A stretch of 7,705 bases of DNA from Firmicutes bacterium UBA1535. GTDB taxonomy: Bacteria > Bacillota > Clostridia > Tissierellales > Sedimentibacteraceae. A program made the translations under genes and the position numbers. How positions within the stretch are numbered: position 1 is the first letter of the stretch; every line of letters begins with the position of its first letter. Below are positions 1 through 5,972 of the stretch, in pieces. The stretch spans positions 1,590-9,294 of the forward strand of contig DCPV01000171.1 in the NCBI GenBank assembly GCA_002323775.1, written 5' to 3'. The notes beneath the pieces were generated by a model, which worked only from the letters and a program-made list of their open reading frames with translations, was not told where the DNA came from and did no database searches.

Positions 1-505
1 GAAATTCCCATTTTGGAAGCAAATATATATACCAGAGAATCTTACTATACCACCTTTTAAGCCAGAAGCTGAACAAATAAATTCAGTGATTATTTCTGTA
101 GAGATTATCAGATCAGAAGTTATAGTAACACCTTCTTCGTTTATGCATGGACCATGCTTATGTTCACCTCCAATAGTTGTTCCGAACCTAGAAGGAAAAG
201 TATTAACAGGAAGAAAACTTATAATTGAAGGTCAGCTATGTCAGAAAATACAGTATACTGCAAACGTTCCAGTTCAATCTGTTCATAATGCAGAATTCTT
301 CGTTCCATTTTCTTCTTTTATAGTAATTCCAAAAGAAGTAACATTTATAGGCCCAGGTGGAAGCATGATTACTGTAGACTCTTTAAATGTTAATTTTGAA
401 GTGAGTGCTTGTATAGAAGATGTTTCAGCTTGCTTAAACACTGAAAGAAATATTTTAAAACAAGTTACATTATTACTATATGCAGTGCCAACACAGGCGA
501 AATAA
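1..505 (+). CDS. SPOCS/DUF3794-domain protein, paralog 1 (5' end outside window)
   Basis: This is a single-domain protein of the DUF3794 (SPOCS) family, the domain found in clostridial SipL; the function of short stand-alone members is not known. The frame is open from base 2, giving 167 visible residues. The GTG at 86 is an internal Val (visible residue 29), not a start. The residues before it (W5, then IPE, IP and KPE, about residues 10-22) match the block W..(x)VPE..(x)P..KPD seen in both downstream paralogs. The core block LTGRKLIIEG (68-77) is followed by QKIQYTANVP, VQSVHNAEF and VPFSSFI (to about 107), and the C-terminal block IEDVSACLNTERNILKQVT lies at about 138-156. The linker between the N-terminal block and LTGRK is short, about 23 residues, and has two Cys. 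It lies 19 bases upstream of paralog 2 and so is probably in the same operon; the promoter is outside the window. Family assignment is firm; a spore envelope role is inference. Confidence 0.85.
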   Translation, partial: KFPFWKQIYIPENLTIPPFKPEAEQINSVIISVEIIRSEVIVTPSSFMHGPCLCSPPIVVPNLEGKVLTGRKLIIEGQLCQKIQYTANVPVQSVHNAEFFVPFSSFIVIPKEVTFIGPGGSMITVDSLNVNFEVSACIEDVSACLNTERNILKQVTLLLYAVPTQAK

Positions 506-524
506 ATGAGAAGGAGTGAAATAA

Positions 525-1133
525 ATGTTAAATTGTGATTATACAAGAAATACAGTCCATAATTTTAGAATGGGCTGTTGTGGAAACTCTGAAAAAATAA
601 ATATTGTAGGTGTTTCACCTCGAAACAAGATTGAAATGGCTTTAGGCTGTAATGCTTGCGAACATGGCGATTCTGACAAATGGGTTCAATTTTTTGTTCC
701 AGAAATAGTTGACATACCAGTACAAAAACCTGATGTAGAAGGAATTATTGAAGTAAGCTCTTGCATAGAAATTATTTCGCAAAGAGTAGTAAGAACTCCT
801 ACTGTAATGGGATTTACCAATTCAGCAGGTCGATTTATACCAGGTGAAAGTATTTCAAATGCAGAATGTACTAATTTAACCGGCAAAAAACTAATAATAG
901 AAGGAATCATAAAACAAAAGGTAGTATATACAGCATTGGTGCCTGATCAGGCCTTGCATTCGGCTTCATTCTCAGCGCCTTTCTCAGTATTTATAATAGT
1001 TGATGCTTGTACGCCACTATCAAAGAAATTCAAAATATCTCCTTTTATTGAAGATATATTTGCATGTAAATTATCTGATAGAAGTATATTTAAAAATACA
1101 ACTGTATTTATAAAAGCATCACAAATATGCTAA
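525..1133 (+). CDS. SPOCS/DUF3794-domain protein, paralog 2
   Basis: Complete 202-residue protein with one DUF3794/SPOCS domain. The ATG at 525 is supported by AAGGAG at 511-516, 8 bases upstream. A Cys-containing N-terminal extension of about 50 residues (C4, C18, C19, C42, C45) comes before the domain. The domain shows W53 with FFVPE and KPD (57-70), LTGKKLIIEG (118-127), QKVVYTALVP (131-140), DQALHSASF and APFSVFI (141-157), and the closing block FIEDIFACKLSDRSIFKN (174-191). The protein ends in Cys. No signal peptide or membrane helix is seen. The linker between TP (91-92) and LTGKK is about 25 residues, similar to paralog 1. It is the middle gene of three tandem paralogs, 19 bases after the first and 26 before the third, so co-transcription is likely. 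By analogy with SipL the family suggests a spore coat or envelope role; that is inference, and the Cys-rich termini only fit it loosely. Confidence 0.87.
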   Translation: MLNCDYTRNTVHNFRMGCCGNSEKINIVGVSPRNKIEMALGCNACEHGDSDKWVQFFVPEIVDIPVQKPDVEGIIEVSSCIEIISQRVVRTPTVMGFTNSAGRFIPGESISNAECTNLTGKKLIIEGIIKQKVVYTALVPDQALHSASFSAPFSVFIIVDACTPLSKKFKISPFIEDIFACKLSDRSIFKNTTVFIKASQIC

Positions 1134-1159
1134 TATTACCAATATAAGGAGATGAGAAT

Positions 1160-2332
1160 ATGAGTTGTTTAAATAAAGAAAATAAAGGTTGCGGATGCAA
1201 TTTTAATTCAAAAAGTTTCGGTATAAGTGATGTATCGAAAGTATGCTTTAACGGTGCAGATAGAACCGCTCTTAACTGGAGTGAAATTTCTGTTCCGGAA
1301 ATATTAAATGTTCCAGCTGCGAAGCCTGATATAGAGAATATAGACCAAGTATTTGCTGATGCTGTAATAAATTGTGCAAGATTAATAGAAACGCCTTACT
1401 CTTTTAAGATTTATAATTTGCCGCTTGATTTAGCTTTTGTTCCTATGACATTAACTGCTCTTAACGCATTAGCTGATATTGATATAGTTCCAATTGTCAA
1501 TGCTGTCAATGCTATTCTGGTTATAATAAATGTAGTACCAGCTCTTGCACCATTTGTAACAAGTTTGCAAAATGCTTCAACTGCTGTACAAAATGCGTAT
1601 ATTGCTTTAATAACAGAAGTAAATACTGCAATTTCAGCTTTAACAGGAATAGTTTGTATTACAATATGTGACTTTGTTAATTTAATTACTCCAGTAATTA
1701 GTGCAGCCAATGTATTGCTTGCTGCTTTAAATGCACTGCAAGCTATTGGAGCCGCTTTAGTAGAAGCAGCTAATGCCATAGATCCAATTGTATTAGGTCC
1801 TGCCGTTGCAGCAGCTGTTGCAGTTTTAGATGCAGCTATAGCAGTAGTAGTAACAATATTAAATACACAAATTCTAGCATTATGTAATATTTTAAATCAA
1901 TTACCAAATAAGACACAGGTTCTTGTGCTTAATTCTAATGCAGAAGATACTTGCCTAAGTGGAAGAAAATTGATAATAGAAGGTGTGCTTAAGCAAAAAG
2001 TAGTTTATACCGGATTAGTAACTGAACAAAGTGTTCACTCAGCTACTTTTGATATACCATTTAATGCGTTTGTTATACCATATGCAAAATTTGTTGGTTT
2101 ATGTTTCCAAGAAAATATAACTGTTTTAACAGGAGTAGACTGTGAAACAATGGTAGTAAATGGATTCCCAATCAATCCACATGAAGAAATAGTTGTTGAT
2201 TTATGCGAAGAATTTGATGTTGATGTGTTCATTGAGGATATTTTCATCACTGCACTCAGTAACCGTACTATTTTCAAAAATGTTACACTGTTCTTCAAAG
2301 CTACACCATTTAGAAATTGCTTCTGCAGATAA
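1160..2332 (+). CDS. SPOCS/DUF3794-domain protein, paralog 3, with large hydrophobic insert
   Basis: Complete 390-residue protein; ATG at 1160 with AAGGAG at 1146-1151. It has the same SPOCS framework as its two neighbours, split in two. The N-terminal block contains W40, SVPE, KPD (55-57) and LIETP (to 79). The core resumes at LSGRKLIIEG (266-275), followed by QKVVYTGLV, EQSVHSATF, IPFNAFVIP and the closing block FIEDIFITALSNRTIFKN (357-374). Between them, about residues 84-258 hold an Ala/Val/Ile/Leu/Asn/Thr-rich stretch. From residue 84 to 250 it has no Lys, Arg or His and only eight acidic residues. It has recurring NAL/NAV/NAI motifs and looks helical; residues 136-161 show a 3-4 hydrophobic heptad spacing. 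A second, Cys-containing loop (about 308-352) is also longer than in the paralogs. Both ends are Cys-rich (C3, C11, C13, C29; C387, C389). It is the last gene of the operon, followed by a hairpin at 2353. The function is unknown; a structural spore-surface or membrane-associated role is a guess. Confidence 0.87.
   Translation: MSCLNKENKGCGCNFNSKSFGISDVSKVCFNGADRTALNWSEISVPEILNVPAAKPDIENIDQVFADAVINCARLIETPYSFKIYNLPLDLAFVPMTLTALNALADIDIVPIVNAVNAILVIINVVPALAPFVTSLQNASTAVQNAYIALITEVNTAISALTGIVCITICDFVNLITPVISAANVLLAALNALQAIGAALVEAANAIDPIVLGPAVAAAVAVLDAAIAVVVTILNTQILALCNILNQLPNKTQVLVLNSNAEDTCLSGRKLIIEGVLKQKVVYTGLVTEQSVHSATFDIPFNAFVIPYAKFVGLCFQENITVLTGVDCETMVVNGFPINPHEEIVVDLCEEFDVDVFIEDIFITALSNRTIFKNVTLFFKATPFRNCFCR
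1409..1933 (+). other. Low-complexity Ala/Val/Ile/Leu/Asn insert region in paralog 3
   Basis: This is the coding segment for about residues 84-258 of the third SPOCS protein. It interrupts the domain at the point where paralogs 1 and 2 have only a 23-25 residue linker. The encoded peptide has no basic residues over about 167 positions, few Gly and scattered Pro, with several long uncharged runs, for example residues 109-133 and 210-223. It stays in frame with both flanking domain halves, so it is part of the protein and not a disruption. Whether it forms transmembrane helices or a soluble amphipathic helix bundle cannot be decided by eye. Confidence 0.8.
1495..1512 (+). repeat. Perfect tandem 9-base repeat (TGTCAATGC x2)
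   Basis: Two adjacent identical copies of TGTCAATGC within the hydrophobic insert encode the repeated tripeptide Val-Asn-Ala. The unit is a multiple of three, so copy-number change would keep the frame. This fits the insert having grown partly by short in-frame duplications. Confidence 0.8.
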
Positions 2333-2352
2333 AAAATTTAGTGATTATAGCA

Positions 2353-2398
2353 AAAGCTTAGTGAGGGTATGTCGCAGAGACAACCTTTACTAAGCTTT
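2353..2398. terminator. Long hairpin between convergent SPOCS operon and ddl
   Basis: The arm AAAGCTTAGTGAGGGT (2353-2368) pairs with ACCTTTACTAAGCTTT (2383-2398): 16 pairs including two G-U. After a bulged A, TGTC pairs with GACA around the loop GCAGA. It starts 20 bases after the stop of paralog 3 and lies 28 bases beyond the stop of ddl on the other strand, so it is well placed as a bidirectional terminator. Neither side has a good uninterrupted U-tract directly after the stem (four A at 2352-2355 give only UUUU, partly paired, on the minus strand). Efficient intrinsic termination is therefore uncertain. Confidence 0.6.
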
Positions 2399-2426
2399 AG
2401 TGTATAGTTTATTAATGTTTATATTA

Positions 2427-3491
2427 TTATTTTCCTATTGCGAGCCTTACAAGTTCCTCAATAAACTCTGTATATCCCATTTTTAGACCAACTCTTAGCA
2501 TTGATGGGTATCTGCTTACATTTGTAAGTCCGGGTATTGTGTTTACTTCGTTTAAAATTATTTCCTTGCTTCGAGTCAAGAACATATCAACTCTTGTTAA
2601 GCCACTGCAATTTAACGCTTTATAAACCTTATAAGCTATTTCTTTTGCCTCGCTCTTTAATTCATCACTTATACGAGCAGGACAATGTATTTTGGATGTA
2701 GTTGAATGATATTTTTCATCATAGTCGAAGAAGTCGTGATACATCTCGATTTCATCAACTTCACCTATCATCAGCTCATCATTTCCTAAGACTGCACATC
2801 CGATTTCAAATCCATCTATAGTTTTTTCTAAAACTACCTTTGTATCATATTTAAAAGCTAGCTTTAGTCCTTCCACAAATTCATTATAATTTCTTATTTT
2901 GCTTATACCATGAGATGAGCCTGTATTAGCTGGCTTCATAAACATAGGCAATGATAGCTTTGCTAAAGCCTTTTCATATATAGTCTTTGTATCAAGATTT
3001 GCTTCATTTCTCACACTCATGAAAGGTGCTGTTTTTACACCTGCATTTTCACAAACAATATGAGTAAACTCCTTATCCATGCAGACAGATGATGATAAGA
3101 CACCGCAACCTACATATGGAATTCCTGAAAGCTCGCATAAACCTTGTATAGTTCCATCTTCGCCGTTTTTACCGTGCAGAACAGGGAACACACAGTCAAC
3201 TCTTAGAGTTTCAAAGCTTCTATCATTGTTAAGCTTTACAAAGCCTTTTAATGTTGCATTTGGACTTAAAATCATTTCGCAACAGCCTGGATTTTTAAAC
3301 CAAGTATTGTTATCTACTTCTTCAACATTTCCTGGGAAATATAACCATTTTCCTTCTTCTGTTATTCCTACCAGTGTTACATCAAATTTGTCTACCGGTA
3401 TATTTTTTATTATTGATGTCGCTGAATGCAGTGAAATCAAATATTCGCTTGATTTTCCACCGAAAATAACAGCTAATTTTATCTTTTCCAT
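2427..3491 (-). CDS. ddl: D-alanine--D-alanine ligase, VanG-like subgroup
   Basis: ATP-grasp ligase joining two D-amino acids, normally D-Ala to D-Ala, for the end of the peptidoglycan stem peptide; cytoplasmic. At 354 residues it has the usual family length. Visible signatures are VIFGGKSSEY (8-17) with the first-subsite Glu (E16), FPVLHGKNGEDGTIQG (102-117), MDKEFTH (138-144), the ATP-binding KPANTGSSHGI (186-196), the omega-loop FFDYDEKY (254-261), CPARI (270-274) and NEVNTIPGLT (314-323). Several stretches resemble VanG more than typical Ddl: NNTWF (61-65), GFEIGCAVLG (227-236), the VDEIE segment (245-249) and SRYP (326-329). The start is supported by GGAGG at 3498-3502. It lies 117 bases downstream of murF on the same strand, the expected partner. 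No vanT, vanXY or vanRS gene is visible here, so a housekeeping D-Ala-D-Ala ligase is most likely. D-Ala-D-Ser activity cannot be excluded from sequence. Confidence 0.9.
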   Translation of the reverse strand: MEKIKLAVIFGGKSSEYLISLHSATSIIKNIPVDKFDVTLVGITEEGKWLYFPGNVEEVDNNTWFKNPGCCEMILSPNATLKGFVKLNNDRSFETLRVDCVFPVLHGKNGEDGTIQGLCELSGIPYVGCGVLSSSVCMDKEFTHIVCENAGVKTAPFMSVRNEANLDTKTIYEKALAKLSLPMFMKPANTGSSHGISKIRNYNEFVEGLKLAFKYDTKVVLEKTIDGFEIGCAVLGNDELMIGEVDEIEMYHDFFDYDEKYHSTTSKIHCPARISDELKSEAKEIAYKVYKALNCSGLTRVDMFLTRSKEIILNEVNTIPGLTNVSRYPSMLRVGLKMGYTEFIEELVRLAIGK

Positions 3492-3608
3492 ATATATCCT
3501 CCGTATTTTGATATTTAATTTTAGTATCTTTTAAATGATAATATATCGATGAATTTTCATTAAGTTTTCCATAGACAAGCTATAAGTAAAAGCTTAGTAT
3601 GGTTAAAA

Positions 3609-4985
3609 TTACAAGTCTCTTAAAGCATCTACAACCTTGTCAAATTCTAAGCTCCTTGAGGCTTTAATAAGTAATGCACAGTTTTCGTTTAAATATTTGC
3701 TTAAATACTCTGTCATAAGCTTTTTATCATCAAATGTTTTTATATTTTTAACAATGTTATTTGCACCATCAGCTATATTTTTAGCTAAATCTCCGTATGT
3801 CACAAGCTCGTCAATATTATAATTTGCTAGCTTATTGCCTATTTCATAGTGCAATTTTGCTTCATTTTCTCCAAGACCAAGCATATCTCCAAGAGCTACA
3901 ATCTTCTTTGGAGAGGCAAGTGTTTCAAAGGTATCAAGTGCCGCTAAAACACTTTGAGGATTAGACTTATACGAATCATTTAAGATGGTACAATTTTTTA
4001 TTTTTACCAATTCGTTTCTAAGACCAGTTTTTTGAATTTTATTTAATCCCTGCTTTATTTCTTCATTAGTCAAGTTAAAGCTTTTAGCAGCTAAAATTGC
4101 AGAAATTACGTTTAATGCTTGATGCTTTCCTAACATATCAACGCTGAATACATCATTTAATTCTCCATGAGTTTCAAAGCTGATGCCATTTTCGTCTTGA
4201 TTTATTATTTCGCAATACAAATCATTGCTTTCATCAAAACCAAATTTCTTGATACTAAGTGTTTCGTTTACTGAAATTTTTTGTATTTCAGACTTTATTA
4301 ACTTATCATCACCATTATAAATGAAAAGACCGTAATCATCTATGCACTCTACTATTTCAAGCTTTGCATTGGCAATTTCTTCAACACAATTAAAATTTTC
4401 TAAGTGTGCAGTTCCAACATTGGTAAGAATTGCAATACTTGGCTTAACCATGTCTTTTAAGAACAGGATATCTCCTTTTTTTTCTAACCCCATCTCAACT
4501 ACAGCAACCTCACAATCTTCATCAAGGCTTAGTATAGTCAAAGGTACTCCAAGCTCATTGTTATAATTGCCGGGAGTTTTTTGTGTTTTGAATTTTACTG
4601 ACAATAAAGCGGCTAATATATCCTTAGTTGATGTTTTTCCATTGCTGCCGGATATGCCAATGACCTTTGTATCAAGGCTGTCTCTATATGCTCTTGCTAA
4701 ATTCTGTATGGCGCTGATAGTATCGTCTACCAATATTATTCCAATATTTTCAGGTGGATTTGGCTCGCTCTTGTTCCAAAGACTTGCAACACATCCATTT
4801 TCTATGGCGTTTTTTATGTAGCTGTGTCCATTAAAAGTTTCGCCCTTTATCGGAACAAATAAGTTTCCGGGCTCCGCTTCTCTTGAATCTATGCAAATAC
4901 CAGTTATTAATGTATTGTTAAATTTTTCATTTATCACATTTAAACTTATCATATCAGCTATAGTTTTTAAATTATTTTTTATCAT
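3609..4985 (-). CDS. murF: UDP-N-acetylmuramoyl-tripeptide--D-alanyl-D-alanine ligase
   Basis: MurF adds D-Ala-D-Ala to UDP-MurNAc-tripeptide using ATP, the last cytoplasmic step of the peptidoglycan precursor. At 458 residues it has normal length. An N-terminal substrate domain (DSREAEPGNLFVPIKGE, 33-49) comes first. The central ATPase domain has the P-loop GISGSNGKTSTK (110-121), GNYNNELGVPLT (139-150), EMGLEKKGDI (164-173), TNVGTAHLENF (188-198) and NAKLEI (206-211) with the Lys that is carbamylated in Mur ligases. The C-terminal domain has NDSYKSNPQS (336-345) and ALGDMLGLGE (364-373). The usual Tyr-Asn-Ala-Asn-Pro motif reads Tyr-Lys-Ser-Asn-Pro here. The start ATG at 4983-4985 follows GGAGA (4992-4996). 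ddl follows on the same strand and supplies the dipeptide substrate. A candidate promoter lies at 5074-5102. Confidence 0.95.
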   Translation of the reverse strand: MIKNNLKTIADMISLNVINEKFNNTLITGICIDSREAEPGNLFVPIKGETFNGHSYIKNAIENGCVASLWNKSEPNPPENIGIILVDDTISAIQNLARAYRDSLDTKVIGISGSNGKTSTKDILAALLSVKFKTQKTPGNYNNELGVPLTILSLDEDCEVAVVEMGLEKKGDILFLKDMVKPSIAILTNVGTAHLENFNCVEEIANAKLEIVECIDDYGLFIYNGDDKLIKSEIQKISVNETLSIKKFGFDESNDLYCEIINQDENGISFETHGELNDVFSVDMLGKHQALNVISAILAAKSFNLTNEEIKQGLNKIQKTGLRNELVKIKNCTILNDSYKSNPQSVLAALDTFETLASPKKIVALGDMLGLGENEAKLHYEIGNKLANYNIDELVTYGDLAKNIADGANNIVKNIKTFDDKKLMTEYLSKYLNENCALLIKASRSLEFDKVVDALRDL

Positions 4986-5062
4986 GAATTATCTCCAAAA
5001 GTTTTTATTTATATAGAGCAAAACTTATTTCACTCTTTTTATGCAAAATTTAAAATTAATAC

Positions 5063-5091
5063 TTGCAACTTACATTATAACACTATAAAAT
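5063..5091 (+). promoter_or_regulatory. Candidate housekeeping-sigma promoter for the M50 protease gene
   Basis: TTGCAA (5063-5068), a 17-base spacer and TAAAAT (5086-5091) form a plausible sigma-A-type promoter. Transcription would begin near 5098, leaving a leader of about 92 bases before the M50 protease ATG at 5191. The elements interleave with the minus-strand murF candidate, so the two could interfere with each other. Confidence 0.45.
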
Positions 5092-5102
5092 GTTAATATA
5101 AA
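5074..5102 (-). promoter_or_regulatory. Candidate housekeeping-sigma promoter for murF
   Basis: On the minus strand a perfect -10 TATAAT (5074-5079) has an upstream TG forming an extended -10 (TGTTATAAT). A 17-base spacer separates it from TTTATA (5097-5102), a 4 of 6 match to the -35 consensus. Transcription would begin near 5067, giving a leader of about 80 bases before murF. It overlaps the plus-strand candidate promoter. AT-rich DNA makes chance matches common, but the extended -10 is a strong feature. Confidence 0.5.
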
Positions 5103-5190
5103 GAATATATTTTAAATATTTGATTTTTCTTTAGATAAATATAAGACTAAAGATGTAAACTATTTATAAATAAAGATTGACGGAGGAATT

Positions 5191-5853
5191 ATGTCGGATT
5201 TCACTATACAAATAATTGATAAACTATTACTCTTGCCAGGTCTGCTTATTGGATTATCTGCGCATGAGTTTGCCCATGCTTATGTTGCATTTAAGCTTGG
5301 AGATGATTCTCAAAGATTTCAAGGAAGGTTGACACTTAATCCTTTAAAGCATATAGATCCAGTGGGATTTCTTTTGCTAATGTTATTGGGATACGGATGG
5401 GCGAAGCCTGTTATGGTAAATTCAAGAGGATTTAAAAATTTACGTAGAGATGATACGCTTGTTTCAATAGCAGGTCCAATAGCAAATTTAATATTAGCTG
5501 TTATTTTTACAATTTTAATGGGATTAACTTTTTTTATTATAACAAAGACAGGTGGTTATAATCAAACAACAGAAATAATAATGAAAATATTGGAAAGAGC
5601 TTTATTGATAAATCTTGTGTTAATGGTGTTTAACCTTATACCATTGCCTCCTCTTGATGGACATCACATTTTAGGAAACATAGTAGGAACTCCTCTTTGG
5701 AATTTTTACTACAAATACGCAGATATATTAAGAATAGCACTGATGTTTGTAATTATTCTTGGAGGAACAAGATATATAATATCTCCTATAGTTGGCAGTA
5801 TATATAATTTTTTAATAAATATGATGCAAAATATCTTATTTATGATAATGTAA
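5191..5853 (+). CDS. Site-2 protease family (M50) membrane metalloprotease
   Basis: Short, complete 220-residue integral membrane zinc metalloprotease of the YwhC-like M50 group. Other M50 members cut proteins inside the membrane, but the substrate of this short group is generally unknown. The zinc motif HEFAH (25-29) sits at the end of the first hydrophobic segment. GRLTLNPLKHIDPVG (45-59) and SIAGPIANL (92-100) are typical of the group. NLIPLPPLDGHHIL (148-161) supplies the second zinc-ligand block with D156. Hydrophobic segments lie at about 10-30, 58-70, 90-118, 138-155 and 180-200. There is no PDZ domain, unlike RseP/RasP. The start is supported by GGAGG at 5182-5186. It is divergent from murF and appears to be monocistronic, since a strong terminator follows 16 bases after the stop. 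Confidence 0.9.
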   Translation: MSDFTIQIIDKLLLLPGLLIGLSAHEFAHAYVAFKLGDDSQRFQGRLTLNPLKHIDPVGFLLLMLLGYGWAKPVMVNSRGFKNLRRDDTLVSIAGPIANLILAVIFTILMGLTFFIITKTGGYNQTTEIIMKILERALLINLVLMVFNLIPLPPLDGHHILGNIVGTPLWNFYYKYADILRIALMFVIILGGTRYIISPIVGSIYNFLINMMQNILFMIM

Positions 5854-5869
5854 AAACTTGACTTATCAG

Positions 5870-5892
5870 AGCGAAGCTTGCTTCGCTTTTTT
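5870..5892 (+). terminator. Intrinsic terminator after the M50 protease gene
   Basis: The stem AGCGAAG (5870-5876) pairs perfectly with CTTCGCT (5881-5887) around a CTTG loop. A run of six T (5887-5892) follows at once. It begins 16 bases after the stop codon, a textbook Rho-independent terminator in the plus direction. Confidence 0.9.
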
Positions 5893-5926
5893 ACTACATA
5901 GGAAAGTTCTCTTTACGATGTAGTAA
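5891..5926. other. Stem-loop upstream of 5-formyl-THF cyclo-ligase
   Basis: TTACTACAT (5891-5899) and ATGTAGTAA (5918-5926) form a perfect 9-bp inverted repeat with an 18-base loop. Inside the loop, AAAG (5903-5906) can pair with CTTT (5911-5914). It abuts the T-tract of the preceding terminator and ends 25 bases before the AAAGGAG of the next gene. No T-run follows directly, so it is not an obvious terminator; its function is unknown. Confidence 0.6.
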
Positions 5927-5951
5927 ATGCAGTTAATTTTTTTATAATATT

Positions 5952-5958
5952 AAAGGAG
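5952..5958 (+). promoter_or_regulatory. Ribosome binding site of cyclo-ligase, unusually long spacing
   Basis: AAAGGAG is a strong Shine-Dalgarno match, but 14 bases separate it from the ATG at 5973, against 4-9 bases for the other complete genes here. No ATG, GTG or TTG lies in frame in between, so the ATG remains the best start. Confidence 0.7.
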
Positions 5959-5972
5959 AGCGTAAATTAAAA

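Noticed and set aside
1411..1779. 122-residue open frame on the minus strand
   Set aside because: It lies opposite the hydrophobic insert of paralog 3 and comes from its biased composition. The plus frame continues conserved domain blocks on both sides.
2193..2393. 66-residue open frame overlapping the end of paralog 3
   Set aside because: It is out of frame with the conserved C-terminal SPOCS block, has no convincing ribosome site, and runs into the downstream hairpin.
3079..3534. 151-residue open frame on the plus strand
   Set aside because: It is antisense to the well-supported ddl gene and resembles no family.
2352..3598. Shared AAAAGCTTAGT at 2352 and 3588 as a flanking repeat around ddl
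   Set aside because: Only 11 AT-rich bases match, and the surrounding sequence differs; chance or terminator-like sequence is the simpler reading.
3575..3600. AAGCT/AGCTT hairpin after murF as a terminator
   Set aside because: Only five pairs with a 9-base loop and no T-run on the minus strand. Too weak, and ddl is probably co-transcribed.
5943..5948. TATAAT as a -10 promoter for the cyclo-ligase gene
   Set aside because: No -35-like hexamer lies 16-18 bases upstream, and transcription would start inside or just before the Shine-Dalgarno sequence, leaving no usable leader.
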